A stretch of DNA of 64,000 nucleotides from Ruegeria sp. YS9 (GTDB lineage: Bacteria > Pseudomonadota > Alphaproteobacteria > Rhodobacterales > Rhodobacteraceae): positions 1 through 64,000 of the forward strand of contig NZ_CP102411.1 of NCBI RefSeq assembly GCF_024628725.1, in the 5' to 3' direction. Both the position numbers and the translations under genes were made by a program. Of the stretch, positions 42,773-52,243 are shown piece after piece (the stretch's first letter is position 1; each line of letters begins with the position of its first letter). The notes below the pieces were generated by a model. It saw only the letters and a list, made by a program, of their open reading frames with translations, searched no databases and had not been told where the DNA came from.

Positions 42773-43882
42773 ATGCTAATCGTTCTGGCACTTTATTTCG
42801 GCTTGGCCTGGCTTGTGTTCTCTAAGCTCCACCTGCTGCCTTGGAATGCCATCTCAAAGACGGTTGTCTACGGGGGCGCGGTAGTGATCGCTCTGGTCGT
42901 GATCGGGGCCTTGAACCACACCACACCAAGCGGCACAGCGTCGGTTCAAGGCGCGGTAATCAGCATAGCTCCAAATGTTTCCGGTCCAGTGACCGAGGTT
43001 GCCGTCGAACCCAACCAGCCTGTGTCAGAAGGTGAAGTCCTGTTCCGGATCGATGATACGGAACAAGCCGCTGAAGTGGCGCGGCTTGAGGCATCTTTGT
43101 CCTCAGCGCAAGCCTCAGCGGATCAGCTGATACACGATCTCGAAGCAGCTGAGGCTGATATTGCCTCTCTCGAAGCACAGCTGGAATTTGGAATTGCACG
43201 CCGCGATGACATCATCCGCCTTGCGGACCGGGGCGCATCATCAGAGTTCAAATTGCAGGAGGCAATTTCTACGATTGAGCAACTAGAGGCTGGATTACGG
43301 GCCGCCAAAGCGCGCAAGGCAGGTCTTGAACGGCGCATTGCGGCACAAGTGGACGGCGTTGATGTCGGTGTCGTAGAAGTTGAAAACATGCTGGCACAAG
43401 CACGTTGGGCGTTGGAGCAGACCGTTGTTCGCGCCCCTGCAGATGGCTTGGTGACGGGCTTATCTTTGCGCCCGGGAAACCGTGTTACGACGCTGCAAGG
43501 CGCAATAAACTTCGTTGTGCCGGACGACCGGGTTCTGATTGCCACGCTTCCCTTGAGCAGTCTGCAAAACGTATCCGCAGGGGACAAGATTCGCATCGCA
43601 ATGCGCAGCGCGCCGGGACAGGAGTTCGAAACAACCATACGGGACATACCTCCGGCAACCAGCGAAGGGGCTTTGGACACCCGAAGCGGTTTGCCCTCGC
43701 TGGGCGAACTTGCCGGGTCCGCGGCCTATATCGTGATCGCCGACATTCCGACCGATCTGAACGAAAAGACAACCAAATTGGGCGCATCTGGAACAGCGCT
43801 TGTGATTACCGAAGGCGCAGGGGCGATTTCGGCGTTGGCGGAAATCCTGTTCTGGATCACAAAGAAGATGAACTATCTTTGA
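42773..43882 (+). CDS. HlyD/YiaV-type membrane fusion protein
   Basis: The 369 residues begin with two membrane segments (about 1-20 and 29-48), then the biotinyl-lipoyl-like half motif VQGAVISIAPNVSGPVTEV, a long coiled coil (about 100-205) and the second half with VRAPADGLVTGLSLRPGN. This two-helix start is like YibH/YiaV proteins rather than classical EmrA. No partner MFS or ABC transporter gene is adjacent. It starts at ATG 42773 after aaggggc. Confidence 0.82.
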   Translation: MLIVLALYFGLAWLVFSKLHLLPWNAISKTVVYGGAVVIALVVIGALNHTTPSGTASVQGAVISIAPNVSGPVTEVAVEPNQPVSEGEVLFRIDDTEQAAEVARLEASLSSAQASADQLIHDLEAAEADIASLEAQLEFGIARRDDIIRLADRGASSEFKLQEAISTIEQLEAGLRAAKARKAGLERRIAAQVDGVDVGVVEVENMLAQARWALEQTVVRAPADGLVTGLSLRPGNRVTTLQGAINFVVPDDRVLIATLPLSSLQNVSAGDKIRIAMRSAPGQEFETTIRDIPPATSEGALDTRSGLPSLGELAGSAAYIVIADIPTDLNEKTTKLGASGTALVITEGAGAISALAEILFWITKKMNYL

Positions 43883-43964
43883 CACCAACTGGCCGAGTTT
43901 TTGGCGGGAACGGCTCTGGTATTGAGTGCTTGATACGTCTGCAGAACTATATGAGGGGGAGAAT

Positions 43965-44621
43965 ATGCGACGTGCTAAACTAATCGTTGGAATTGCGATA
44001 GCTGGGTTTGTGCTTCTGTCAGCGGACTATGCTGTGCATGCACAAAATCTACTCGACAAAGTCACAGAGGGCGTCTCGGGCGCTGCTAAAAAGGTTGGAG
44101 ATGTCGCGGAGACAACAGGGGAAGCTGTCATCGACACAACTGGGAATTCGACTGCGTCTGAGATCGACAGTGGAGTGAATGTAGCGCTTGAACAGCTTTA
44201 TTCGAGTTCATCTGAAGCCAAAGACCTGTCAGAAAAATCGGTAGCGATCCTGGTTTTTCCAAAGATTACCAAGGGGGGCCTGATGGTTGGTGGTCAATTT
44301 GGTGAGGGAGCGATGCGAGAAAATGGCAGCACGACCGGGTACTACAGCATTGCAGGCGCTTCATACGGGTTTCAGGCGGGTGTTCAGCAATTTTCCTATG
44401 CCATGTTTTTCCTGGATGACGCGGCGCTGGAATACTTCCGCAACAATGATGGTTGGGAAGCAGGTACCGGTCCGACTTTGGTGGGCGGCGATCAGGGGTG
44501 GTCAGCTTCGATGGGAACAAATGACCTGCAAGGCGACATCGTGCCAATTGTGTTCGGGCAAGAAGGCCTGATGGCCGGCACAAGCCTCCAAGGGACAAAA
44601 ATCACCAAAATCGAAAAGTGA
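43965..44621 (+). CDS. Exported YSC84/SYLF-domain protein
   Basis: The 218 residues have a signal peptide ending near AVHAQ, a helical linker with repeated Gly/Ala/Thr and the SYLF (YSC84) lipid-binding domain from about residue 65: SVAILVFPKITKGGLMVGGQ, TTGYYSIAGASYGFQAGVQ and the C-terminal YSC84 block. Bacterial members are usually envelope proteins of unknown role. ATG 43965 is preceded by gaggggga; the longer frame from 43926 lacks such a site. Confidence 0.85.
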   Translation: MRRAKLIVGIAIAGFVLLSADYAVHAQNLLDKVTEGVSGAAKKVGDVAETTGEAVIDTTGNSTASEIDSGVNVALEQLYSSSSEAKDLSEKSVAILVFPKITKGGLMVGGQFGEGAMRENGSTTGYYSIAGASYGFQAGVQQFSYAMFFLDDAALEYFRNNDGWEAGTGPTLVGGDQGWSASMGTNDLQGDIVPIVFGQEGLMAGTSLQGTKITKIEK

Positions 44622-44983
44622 AAGTAGCGCAATGTGCATCGAGCTTAGTTTGGCAACGCCTTAGCTGATGTAGTGAAAGACGCAGGACAAATGCTAGGCG
44701 AAAAACTGTGATTGGGTCGGAGTTGGACCCCGGTTAGAGCTTTTACTATGGCGGAAGGCAAGTGTTTATTGCGAAACGAAAGCTCGCCTCGTACCGCAGA
44801 CTGTGAGTTCGACCTTGACCAGATTTTTCGATTGCGGCGAATGACTACCAAGCGGGCTGCGTCCGCAGCATCGCGACCCGCCGCTGGACGCCGGCTCTGG
44901 GTCCGATCTCCTAACAAGTTGTGGAAAGAAATCACGGTATCACCTTAGATTTCAGCGCTATCGCTCAGATTGAACGAAGTTGG
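44622..44983. other. Intergenic stretch without a supported gene
   Basis: About 360 bp between the YSC84 gene and the stop of the minus-strand methyltransferase. Overlapping frames on both strands have no recognisable protein pattern or good ribosome site. Nothing functional was seen. Confidence 0.5.
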
Positions 44984-45895
44984 CTACGCCAATTCGCTGG
45001 CCATCGATTTCAGGTGGCGCATGTCGGTGCCGCAGCACCCTCCAAATACTTGAATCGACGGATTCTGCTGCGCAATCGCGGCAATCTGTTTGCCAAGCTC
45101 AATTGGATCGCCTTCGTCCAGCTCATCTGCTTCGTCAAGTTCCGCATGCGAGCAACTCGAAGCGTTTGCCACCATGCCTTTAAGTCGGGGGTGGTTGCCA
45201 AGCGCTCCGGCGAAATGGGTCGGATGAGCGCAGTTGACCATAAAAAACAGCGCCGCCGAGTCGGTTGCATCGTCGATCTGATCAATTCCGTCCACAAGTT
45301 TGGTCCCGTCCGCAAGACACCCGTCCGTTTCGACAACCAGAGACATGATGATCGGCAGATCTGCGTCTCGGGCAGCGAGGATGCATCCCGCAGCCTCACT
45401 TGGACGGTTGAACGTATAAGCGGTGACCAGGTCGACGCTTGTGTCTTTCAGGCTGTGCATTTGAGCGGCGTGGTATTGGCGTGCATCTTCGACCGTCACC
45501 GGAGGGATGTCGGCGTAAGGGTCATAGCGCGGGCCGATACAGGCCGACACCAGTACATCATCGCGAGCGGCAGCCTGGCGCACCTCCTCCATTAGACTGA
45601 CCGCATCTTTGTTCACCTCAACGAGCCGGTCTGTATCGTACCCCAACGGCGCTGCCCGATCGGCGTTCGCCATCCATGTGGGTGCATCAAGGATGCATCC
45701 GACACTCATTTCATGGGCGAGATCGACAAGTGCCTCCATTTGACCGGCCAGTATTGCCCTGGTGCCAGGTTCTTCCAGCAATGGAAACGATGCGAAACCG
45801 GGTAAATCAACGCCATGATTGAATATCAGGTCGGTGCCAGTGCCGGCATAAACCAAAAAGGTTTTGTCACCTTCGAGCGGGAACTGTCGCGCCAT
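44984..45895 (-). CDS. Homocysteine S-methyltransferase-family protein (paralogue 1)
   Basis: A 303-residue zinc-dependent methyltransferase barrel: VNCAHPTHF near residue 219 carries the first zinc Cys and FGGCCGTDMRHL near residue 287 the other two. Family members move a methyl group from S-methylmethionine, betaine or another donor to homocysteine or a similar thiol. The substrate pocket resembles neither MmuM nor BHMT closely enough to name it. ATG 45895 was preferred over GTG 45907. A second paralogue lies at 58090. Confidence 0.85.
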   Translation of the reverse strand: MARQFPLEGDKTFLVYAGTGTDLIFNHGVDLPGFASFPLLEEPGTRAILAGQMEALVDLAHEMSVGCILDAPTWMANADRAAPLGYDTDRLVEVNKDAVSLMEEVRQAAARDDVLVSACIGPRYDPYADIPPVTVEDARQYHAAQMHSLKDTSVDLVTAYTFNRPSEAAGCILAARDADLPIIMSLVVETDGCLADGTKLVDGIDQIDDATDSAALFFMVNCAHPTHFAGALGNHPRLKGMVANASSCSHAELDEADELDEGDPIELGKQIAAIAQQNPSIQVFGGCCGTDMRHLKSMASELA

Positions 45896-46294
45896 TCTGA
45901 TCCACACCTATTGACGTCAAGTCTTCATAGATACCTACATTGTCTCGGATCTCTTGTGAACCTTAGGGCGGCGACAGGGTGTCTTCCGCGAGCATGACCT
46001 CATCTTCCCGGGCAACTCGCTACTGCAGCGAGTGTCCCCTTTGGCGGACCGCACCGCGGAGTCATCAAGCCATTGCCAATGGTCGATTTGGGCCGACTGC
46101 GCAGGGTATCAGAACAGAGGTGTTGTGGATGCGGCACCGCTTCCGAGGTCGGCCTCTCGAACCCAAACCGGGCTTTGGTATGGGACTAATGGACCGCTCG
46201 TGGTGCACTTACGTTCGCGTAATCTCCAACGTGGAAATTCGACCCATTTGAGTGCAAGGTAACTGAAGGGCTGCATTTGGAGGAATGCGTTTTG
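45896..46294. other. Divergent intergenic region, no supported gene
   Basis: About 400 bp between divergent methyltransferase and acyl-CoA synthetase genes. It must hold both promoters. Short frames here show no protein-like pattern. Confidence 0.5.
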
Positions 46295-47941
46295 ATGGGA
46301 TCGAATTCTGACTCTGGGACTCCTCGAGACTACTCCAAAACGGCCGAGAACTTTGACCTGGACCTTGCAAAGTCCTTCTTTTCAGGCAGTTTTAGCGACG
46401 GGATCAATGCATGCGTAGAATGTTGTGACGCCCATTTGCAGGGCAATCCCCTGGCTTTGAACTGGATTGCATTGGACGGGCACCATGAGACACGCAGCTT
46501 TGTAGAGTTGCGCGACGAAGCTGCGCGTTTTGCCAACTTGCTGAAGAAACAAGGCATCCAACCCGGCGACATTGTGGCGGGTCTGTTGCCGCGGACCCCG
46601 GATCTCGTGACAGTTGTTCTCGGCGCCCTCCGGGTTGGTGCGGCCTATCAGCCCTTGTTTACAAAGGCCATTCAGGATCGTTTGACCATGAGCGGTGCGA
46701 AGCTGGTTGTCACTGACGCCGCGAACCGCAAAAAGCTTGGCGGAGTGGAAGATTGCCCGCCAATCGCGACTATCGCAAACACCCCGCAAGAGCTTGTTGC
46801 CGGAGACATTGATTACCGCCGGACAATGGCAGCGCTATCGTCGGAGTTCGCCCCAGTTTTGCGGAACGGCGATGATCTGATGTTCATGATGGCGACCTCT
46901 GGAACTACAGGCCCCGCAAAAGGAGTGCCCGTGCCCCTAAAGGCTCTGACTGCTTTTCGATCTTACATGGTCGAGGGGATTGGCCTGCAGCATGAGGATG
47001 TTTTCTGGAACATTGCAGATCCGGGCTGGGCCTATGGTCTCTACTATGCAGTGATCGGCCCGCTCCAATTGGGTCATGCAACCACTCTGGTCGAAGGGCC
47101 ATTCACTGTGGACAGTACATATGACGTGATTTCGAAATTGGGCGTGACCAACTTTGCAGGCGCGCCCACTGCGTTTCGACTAATCATCGCCGCCGGAACC
47201 GAACGCGCGTCACAGCTGCGCAATCAGATCCGCTGCATCAGCAGCGCGGGAGAGCCATTGAACCCCGAAGTCATCCGCTGGTTCAAGTCCGAACTGAATG
47301 CGCCGATCAAAGATCATTATGGGCAGACCGAAACGGGTATGCTGGTGAATAACCATCACGGGCTCGAACATCCGGTTCGTCCGGGATCGGCAGGCTATGT
47401 GATGCCGGGATACAGGGTCGAGGTTTTGGCTGAGGATGGCAGCATTGCCGATCTCAATGAGCCAGGTCAATTGGCCGTCAACATTGCGGAGTCACCTCTC
47501 TTGTTCTTTGGCGGCTACCTGAACAAGGGCAACAAGTCGATCGAAAACGGATACTATCTTACTGGGGACACGGTGGAGCGGGATGAAGACGGCTGTATCA
47601 CGTTTGTTGGTCGGAACGACGACGTTATCACCTCTTCGGGTTATCGCATCGGACCGTTTGACGTTGAAAGCGCTCTGATTCAACATCCCTCTGTGACGGA
47701 AACGGCGGTCGTAGGCGTTCCTGACAAGGAGCGGACCGAAATAGTGAAAGCGGTGGTCGTACTGGCGGAGGGCAAAGAAGGTACTGACCAGTTGGCTGAA
47801 GAGCTGAAGGAGTATGTCAAACAGCGCCTTTCTGCGCACGCCTATCCTCGGCTTATCGAATTTGTCAAAGAACTGCCAAAGACACCCAGCGGCAAAATTC
47901 AGAGGTTTCTGCTTCGACAAGCAAGTGTCGGCGCCACGTGA
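46295..47941 (+). CDS. AMP-dependent acyl-CoA synthetase
   Basis: A 548-residue ANL-superfamily ligase that activates a carboxylate with ATP and joins it to CoA. Motifs are complete: MMATSGTTGPAKGVP near 202, DHYGQTETGM near 341, YYLTGDTVERDEDG near 425, GRNDDVITSSGYRIGP near 443 and the catalytic Lys in PKTPSGKIQRF near 535. It most resembles the acetyl/medium-chain (ACSM) branch. The substrate is not known. ATG 46295 follows ggaggaatg; an in-frame TTG at 46277 overlaps that site. An MBL hydrolase gene follows. Confidence 0.88.
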   Translation: MGSNSDSGTPRDYSKTAENFDLDLAKSFFSGSFSDGINACVECCDAHLQGNPLALNWIALDGHHETRSFVELRDEAARFANLLKKQGIQPGDIVAGLLPRTPDLVTVVLGALRVGAAYQPLFTKAIQDRLTMSGAKLVVTDAANRKKLGGVEDCPPIATIANTPQELVAGDIDYRRTMAALSSEFAPVLRNGDDLMFMMATSGTTGPAKGVPVPLKALTAFRSYMVEGIGLQHEDVFWNIADPGWAYGLYYAVIGPLQLGHATTLVEGPFTVDSTYDVISKLGVTNFAGAPTAFRLIIAAGTERASQLRNQIRCISSAGEPLNPEVIRWFKSELNAPIKDHYGQTETGMLVNNHHGLEHPVRPGSAGYVMPGYRVEVLAEDGSIADLNEPGQLAVNIAESPLLFFGGYLNKGNKSIENGYYLTGDTVERDEDGCITFVGRNDDVITSSGYRIGPFDVESALIQHPSVTETAVVGVPDKERTEIVKAVVVLAEGKEGTDQLAEELKEYVKQRLSAHAYPRLIEFVKELPKTPSGKIQRFLLRQASVGAT

Positions 47942-48037
47942 TCGAGCCTATCGGATACAAGCTACGTTGTTTAACGGCATGGCAAATCTGCTGGGCAGAG
48001 AATGGCGGTTTCAGCATAGTAAGAAAGGACACCAGTC

Positions 48038-48883
48038 ATGTTGTGCAAAGTAGGTGATGTTGAAGTCTGGCGTATTCTGGAAATCCATGCTCCTTTTCTG
48101 ACTGCGGAAGAGTTGTTTCCCACTGCGGGGCCAGATGTCCGGGCTATTGTCGAAGCGCATGTTCCCGGCGGTGTTTGTGTGCAATCCGGGCAGCTGATCC
48201 TGCCGATTCAGGGTTTTCTGCTGAAAACACCCACGCATAACGTCCTGGTCGACAGTTGCGTCGGCAATGACAAAACTCTGCCGCGGCGACCCGACTGGCA
48301 CAAGCGATCAAGCCAGCGATTTATCGCAAGCCTTACGGCGGCAGGGCTGGATGTGGGGGATGTCGATTATGTTCTGTGTACCCATCTGCACGCCGATCAT
48401 GTCGGCTGGAACACGCGCCTCGAGGACGGGCGCTGGGTTCCGACCTTTCCGAATGCGCGCTATCTGATGCCTGCGGCAGACGAGGTCTATCAACGCGAGG
48501 ATAACAGCGATCTCTACATCGAAAGCGTTCTGCCCGTCGTCGAAGCCGGGCAGGCGGAACTGGTGGAGACCGGACACAAGCTTGGCGACCATGTCACTCT
48601 GATCCCCACGCCAGGCCATACACCCGGCCATGTCTCGGTCGAAATCACCAGTGGTGACCGGCGCGCTCTGATTACCGGTGATGCAATCCATACAACCGCC
48701 CAGTGCTGGCATCCCGAGTGGCATTTTACGTTTGATTCCGATGCTGAGATGGCCGTGACATCCCGTCGGAAACTGTTGGAAAGCGCCTCGGAAACAGGAT
48801 GTATTGTGCTGGGAAACCACTTCGCTTTGCCGTCTATTGGTCGGGTGAAGGCGGACAACGACGCGTTTCGCTGGGAGGACTAG
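48038..48883 (+). CDS. Metallo-beta-lactamase-fold hydrolase
   Basis: A 281-residue cytosolic MBL-fold enzyme with the di-zinc motif CTHLHADHVGWNT near residue 109, a second His in TPGHTPGHVS near 190, the Asp in ITGDAIHT near 211 and a final His in GNHFALPS near 262. The pattern is like lactonases and glyoxalase-II-like hydrolases of the AttM/PhnP-like group. It may hydrolyse a thioester or lactone related to the preceding synthetase, but that is inference. aaaggacacc precedes the ATG. Confidence 0.85.
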   Translation: MLCKVGDVEVWRILEIHAPFLTAEELFPTAGPDVRAIVEAHVPGGVCVQSGQLILPIQGFLLKTPTHNVLVDSCVGNDKTLPRRPDWHKRSSQRFIASLTAAGLDVGDVDYVLCTHLHADHVGWNTRLEDGRWVPTFPNARYLMPAADEVYQREDNSDLYIESVLPVVEAGQAELVETGHKLGDHVTLIPTPGHTPGHVSVEITSGDRRALITGDAIHTTAQCWHPEWHFTFDSDAEMAVTSRRKLLESASETGCIVLGNHFALPSIGRVKADNDAFRWED

Positions 48884-49075
48884 CCCAGATTGTATTTTGA
48901 TGTACGCGGGTCTGTTGTCGGATGGAGGCTGACGTGAAAGTTTGACGCGCTCCTCAGCTTACAGGCAATGATCGGCTAAACTAAATCTCGAACCCATTAG
49001 GCTATGTCACATTCCCTTGAATTCTTGTTTCACAAGCTTTCTCTATTCACCATTTTGTGAAAGCCTGAGGCGGTT

Positions 49076-49384
49076 ATGAGTGACAGAGTGTGCAATTTTC
49101 AGAAAACAGTGGTTCTTTCTGAACTCCAATCAGCTCTCTTGGGCGGAATTTGTCATCACTGTGAGGTGACAAGTTCGGAACTGGCCAAGCGTGGAGAGGT
49201 GCTGGAAATATGTGGTCAAGAGTACTGTTTCGATTATGAAACCGGTGTGTCCACGGAGACTGAAATTTTGTTGTGCCCCGGCTGTCACGAGGCAAACCAT
49301 CTGGACGCGCAGCAACAACATAACCCTTGCCACATCTCTGCAAGACGCAGCCGAGAAGAAGTGAACTACTCGCCAGGCTCTTGA
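49076..49384 (+). CDS. Small Cys-rich, zinc-ribbon-like protein
   Basis: The 102 residues contain two CxxC knuckles, CHHC near residue 26 and CPGC near 67, plus further Cys (VCNF, EICGQEYCF). This could form a zinc ribbon and hence a nucleic-acid-binding or regulatory protein. gaggcgg lies before the ATG. No family was recognised, and the C-terminal tail after CPGCH looks low-complexity, so the gene may be partly degraded. Confidence 0.45.
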   Translation: MSDRVCNFQKTVVLSELQSALLGGICHHCEVTSSELAKRGEVLEICGQEYCFDYETGVSTETEILLCPGCHEANHLDAQQQHNPCHISARRSREEVNYSPGS

Positions 49385-49809
49385 GACGAATGATTGGAAG
49401 AACGGTAGCTGGTTCATTTTCGGTAGTCCGCCAGGCCGAGATCGTCCCACACCCAAATGAAATCAAAGTCTGCAAAAGGAGAGCCGGTCTGGCGCGCGTT
49501 GCGGTTTTCGATTGTCTGTCAACCGCGGTGAGAAAATCGGCCACGGGGCAGAGCAAAAGTCGGCCACTGTTGGGGTGACCGGCGCCTTATCGCACCAATA
49601 CTGATCGTAGCCGCGTTGATCATCGGCGAGTTCAAGCCTTGAAATGGTCTTGTCAGAAGAACTTGCGTTGAGGCGGGCAGGGGGTATGAGCAATCATAGA
49701 AATCAAAAATGCTGCGCCCTTCACGAATGGCTGCTCTTGGGAAGCCAGCCAGTGAATTCTGGAGGATGGCCAATGTCGGCTCTGGGCCGTCCAAGTAAGG
49801 CCGGGCTAC
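49385..49809. other. Intergenic stretch of about 425 bp without a supported gene
   Basis: Frames on both strands are short and without recognisable motifs, and no terminal repeats were seen. It may be decayed sequence. Confidence 0.45.
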
Positions 49810-50169
49810 TCACATATCTATTTGGTCTGAAACGCCTTCGTCTCCGGCGCTAAGCAACGTCAGAATGTCCTGGCAGTTATCTATACGTCCACCGCAGCAG
49901 TCCGCCAGGAGAAAGCCGACGACGCCGTTGATCGCAGGTAGATGTGCAGCGTAGCGGATTTCACGTTGGTTACGGGTGCTTGTCAACAAACCGGCGCGTT
50001 TGAGGATGGCAAGATGGCCTGATAGTGTCGAAGGCTTCGCATCGAGCTGCTCTGCAATTGTCAGCGCGGGAACACCATTGGGCGACGCTTTCACTAAAAG
50101 CCGAAACGCAGCCAATCGTGTCGGATGGGCGAGAGCGGCAAAGGTGTCGATAGCGGAGTTTTGGTCCAT
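49810..50169 (-). CDS. arsR: ArsR-family arsenic-responsive repressor
   Basis: A 119-residue winged-helix repressor: AALAHPTRLAAFRLLVKA, then ALTIAEQLDAKPSTLSGHLAILKRAGLL. It has a C-terminal Cys cluster DCCGGRIDNC (Cys91, Cys92, Cys99), a vicinal pair plus a third Cys that could make a three-coordinate As(III) site, as in C-terminal-site ArsR proteins. The usual ELCVCDL site is absent. It is divergent from the operon beginning at 50263, with a 93-bp gap that contains an inverted repeat. It most likely represses itself and that operon until As(III) or Sb(III) binds. Confidence 0.9.
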   Translation of the reverse strand: MDQNSAIDTFAALAHPTRLAAFRLLVKASPNGVPALTIAEQLDAKPSTLSGHLAILKRAGLLTSTRNQREIRYAAHLPAINGVVGFLLADCCGGRIDNCQDILTLLSAGDEGVSDQIDM

Positions 50170-50235
50170 AATTCGTCAATGCCCGAAATATCGAAGCTTG
50201 ACCAGTGGGCAAGACTGCAATACCCCAAAAGCCAA

Positions 50236-50251
50236 TTCGGCAATCGCCGAA
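50236..50251. promoter_or_regulatory. Candidate ArsR operator
   Basis: Perfect dyad TTCGGCAATCGCCGAA (6-bp arms, 4-bp centre) in the arsR-operon gap, 11 bp before the first gene of the plus-strand operon. Confidence 0.5.
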
Positions 50252-50262
50252 ATGAGGGGCGC

Positions 50263-51264
50263 ATGAGCGGAACATCGATCACATCGGAAGTTGATTTTGA
50301 GGCGATGGGCAAACAGCAGGGCTACCTGCGGGTGCCGCATTCGGTCCATCGCTCCGCCTATGGGTGGATCCCGTTGCCGATCACTGTCCTGCGCAATGAT
50401 GACGGACCGACACTGGTTGTTTCAGCCGGCGTGCATGGAGACGAATACGAGGGCCAGATCGCGGTGGCCAACCTTGCGCGCCAGCTCGACGCGTCCGATA
50501 TCCGCGGACGGCTGATCTTGCTGCCGATGGTGAATCTTCCGGCCGCAGAGGCCGGTTGCCGAGTGTCCCCAATCGATGATGGCAACCTGAACCGGCTTTA
50601 TCCGGGTGATCCGAAGGGAACGCCCTCTGAAATGATTGCGCACTATCATGAGGAGGTAATCCTGCCCTTGGCTGACTACGCGGTCGATCTGCATTCCGGC
50701 GGATCGTCTCTGATCTATCCCTCCACCGTTCTGCGAGGTCCGTCCCATTCGCCGGAAGAAGAACAGGGTTTGTCGCTGCTGACTGAGGCCTTCGATCTGC
50801 CTTATGCGTGGGTGTTTACCAGTGGCGGTGGAAAAGACAGTTCAGCGCGGACGGCCATGGGGGCTGCCAACCGTAAGGGCGTCGTCAATGTCATGGCGGA
50901 ACTTGGTGGCGGCAACTGCGTAACGCCGGACATTCTGCGCCAAACAGAGAGGGGGCTGCGACGGATCCTGCACGCCCTTGGTATGTTGCCTGGCCATGAA
51001 CCCGATGAAGCGCAGGGCACACGTGCGCTCAATGCGAAGGGCTCTGTTTACGCCTACGACGCAGGCCTGTTCGAGCCGCTGAAAACCATCGGCGACGCTG
51101 TCGTCTTTGGCGAGGTCATCGCGCGGATCCATCATCCCGAAACTCCGGGCCGCGCCCCGGATGAGGTTACATCGCCCTACGACGGCATCGTTCTGGCGAA
51201 GCGCGCCATGGCACAGGTCAGGCGTGGTGATGCGCTCTATCAAATCGCGGCGGAGGCGGGTTGA
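50263..51264 (+). CDS. DoeB/EutE-like N-acetyl-2,4-diaminobutyrate deacetylase-family enzyme
   Basis: A 333-residue aspartoacylase/succinylglutamate-desuccinylase-type zinc enzyme. The zinc motif is VSAGVHGDEYEGQ (His and Glu) near residue 66, with the third ligand in VDLHSGGSS near 148, and a beta-barrel C-terminal domain with TSPYDGIVLAKRAMAQVRRGD. This arrangement matches DoeB/EutE of ectoine degradation, which deacetylates N-acetyl-diaminobutyrate. The expected partner DoeA (ectoine hydrolase) is not nearby. ATG 50263 follows gaggggc; the frame to 50125 was rejected. It is the first gene of the arsR-linked operon, so the true substrate is open. Confidence 0.82.
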   Translation: MSGTSITSEVDFEAMGKQQGYLRVPHSVHRSAYGWIPLPITVLRNDDGPTLVVSAGVHGDEYEGQIAVANLARQLDASDIRGRLILLPMVNLPAAEAGCRVSPIDDGNLNRLYPGDPKGTPSEMIAHYHEEVILPLADYAVDLHSGGSSLIYPSTVLRGPSHSPEEEQGLSLLTEAFDLPYAWVFTSGGGKDSSARTAMGAANRKGVVNVMAELGGGNCVTPDILRQTERGLRRILHALGMLPGHEPDEAQGTRALNAKGSVYAYDAGLFEPLKTIGDAVVFGEVIARIHHPETPGRAPDEVTSPYDGIVLAKRAMAQVRRGDALYQIAAEAG

Positions 51265-51265
51265 T

Positions 51266-52243
51266 ATGGGGCGGCATCCGGTATCCCTCAGTGACATGCG
51301 CGAGGCAGCGACCGCCTTGGACGGCGTGGTGAGCCGCACGCCGCTGCTGGAAAACCCGGATGTGAACGCGATGCTCGGAGGGCGTCTGCTGCTCAAGGCC
51401 GAGAATATGCAGCGCACCGGAGCTTTCAAAATCAGAGGTGCCTATCATCGGCTTTTGAACCTGACGGATGAGGAGCGGGCGAGGGGCGCGGTGTCCTATT
51501 CCTCCGGCAACCACGCGCTCGGGCTGGCGCAGGCGGCCGCGATCATGGGAACCTCGGCAGTGATCGTCATGCCGTCGGACGCGCCCGAGGCCAAGCAAGC
51601 CGCCGTCCGGGCCATGGGGGCCGAGATCGCAACCTATGACCGCGACACACAGGACAGCGCGGATGTTGTGGCGCAGATCATCGCCAATACTGGGCGGATT
51701 GAAGTTCCCCCGAGTGCGCACCCGCAAATCCTGGCCGGGGCGGGAACCGCTGCTTTGGAAATTATTGAGGCCGCGGGCGGGCCGATTGATGCAGTCCTAA
51801 TCCCCTGCGGCGGCGGCGGGCTCACGGCGGCGACGGCTGTGGTCATGGCAGAGGCCTCACCCGGAACCGAAGTCTTTGCCGCCGAACCAACGCTTTTCGA
51901 TGATACGCGCCGCTCGCTCTCAACGGGCAAACGCGTGCCGAACCCAAAAGGCCAGCGAACCATCTGTGACGCGATCATGACGCCGATCCCCGGCGAGATG
52001 ACGTTTGCCATCAATCGCGACCTTCTGGCCGGTGGCGTGACCGCCACGGATGACGAGGTACGGGGCGCTATGCGCTTTGCGTATCAGCAATTCAAGATCG
52101 TGACAGAGCCCGGCGCGGTGGTGGGTCTGGCCGCCATTCTAAACGGACAGGTGCCGATTGAGAACCGCACCGTCGCGACCGTGATCACGGGTGGCAATAT
52201 CGACCCCCTGCGCTTTGCACAGCTTTTGGAGACACCCCAATGA
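51266..52243 (+). CDS. Threonine-dehydratase-like PLP enzyme (EutB-like)
   Basis: A 325-residue fold type II PLP enzyme of the serine/threonine dehydratase family. The PLP Lys is in GAFKIRGAYHRL near residue 54, with SYSSGNHALG near 80 and the phosphate loop IPCGGGGLTAA near 178. Known family members remove water and ammonia from hydroxy-amino acids. EutB acts in hydroxyectoine use. It has no regulatory ACT domain. It starts one base after the deacetylase stop and overlaps the aquaporin start (ATGA), so it is tightly co-translated. Confidence 0.85.
   Translation: MGRHPVSLSDMREAATALDGVVSRTPLLENPDVNAMLGGRLLLKAENMQRTGAFKIRGAYHRLLNLTDEERARGAVSYSSGNHALGLAQAAAIMGTSAVIVMPSDAPEAKQAAVRAMGAEIATYDRDTQDSADVVAQIIANTGRIEVPPSAHPQILAGAGTAALEIIEAAGGPIDAVLIPCGGGGLTAATAVVMAEASPGTEVFAAEPTLFDDTRRSLSTGKRVPNPKGQRTICDAIMTPIPGEMTFAINRDLLAGGVTATDDEVRGAMRFAYQQFKIVTEPGAVVGLAAILNGQVPIENRTVATVITGGNIDPLRFAQLLETPQ

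Noticed and set aside
44645..44948. Overlapping short frames on both strands between the YSC84 and methyltransferase genes
   Set aside because: Neither has a family pattern, a ribosome site or codon use unlike random sequence.
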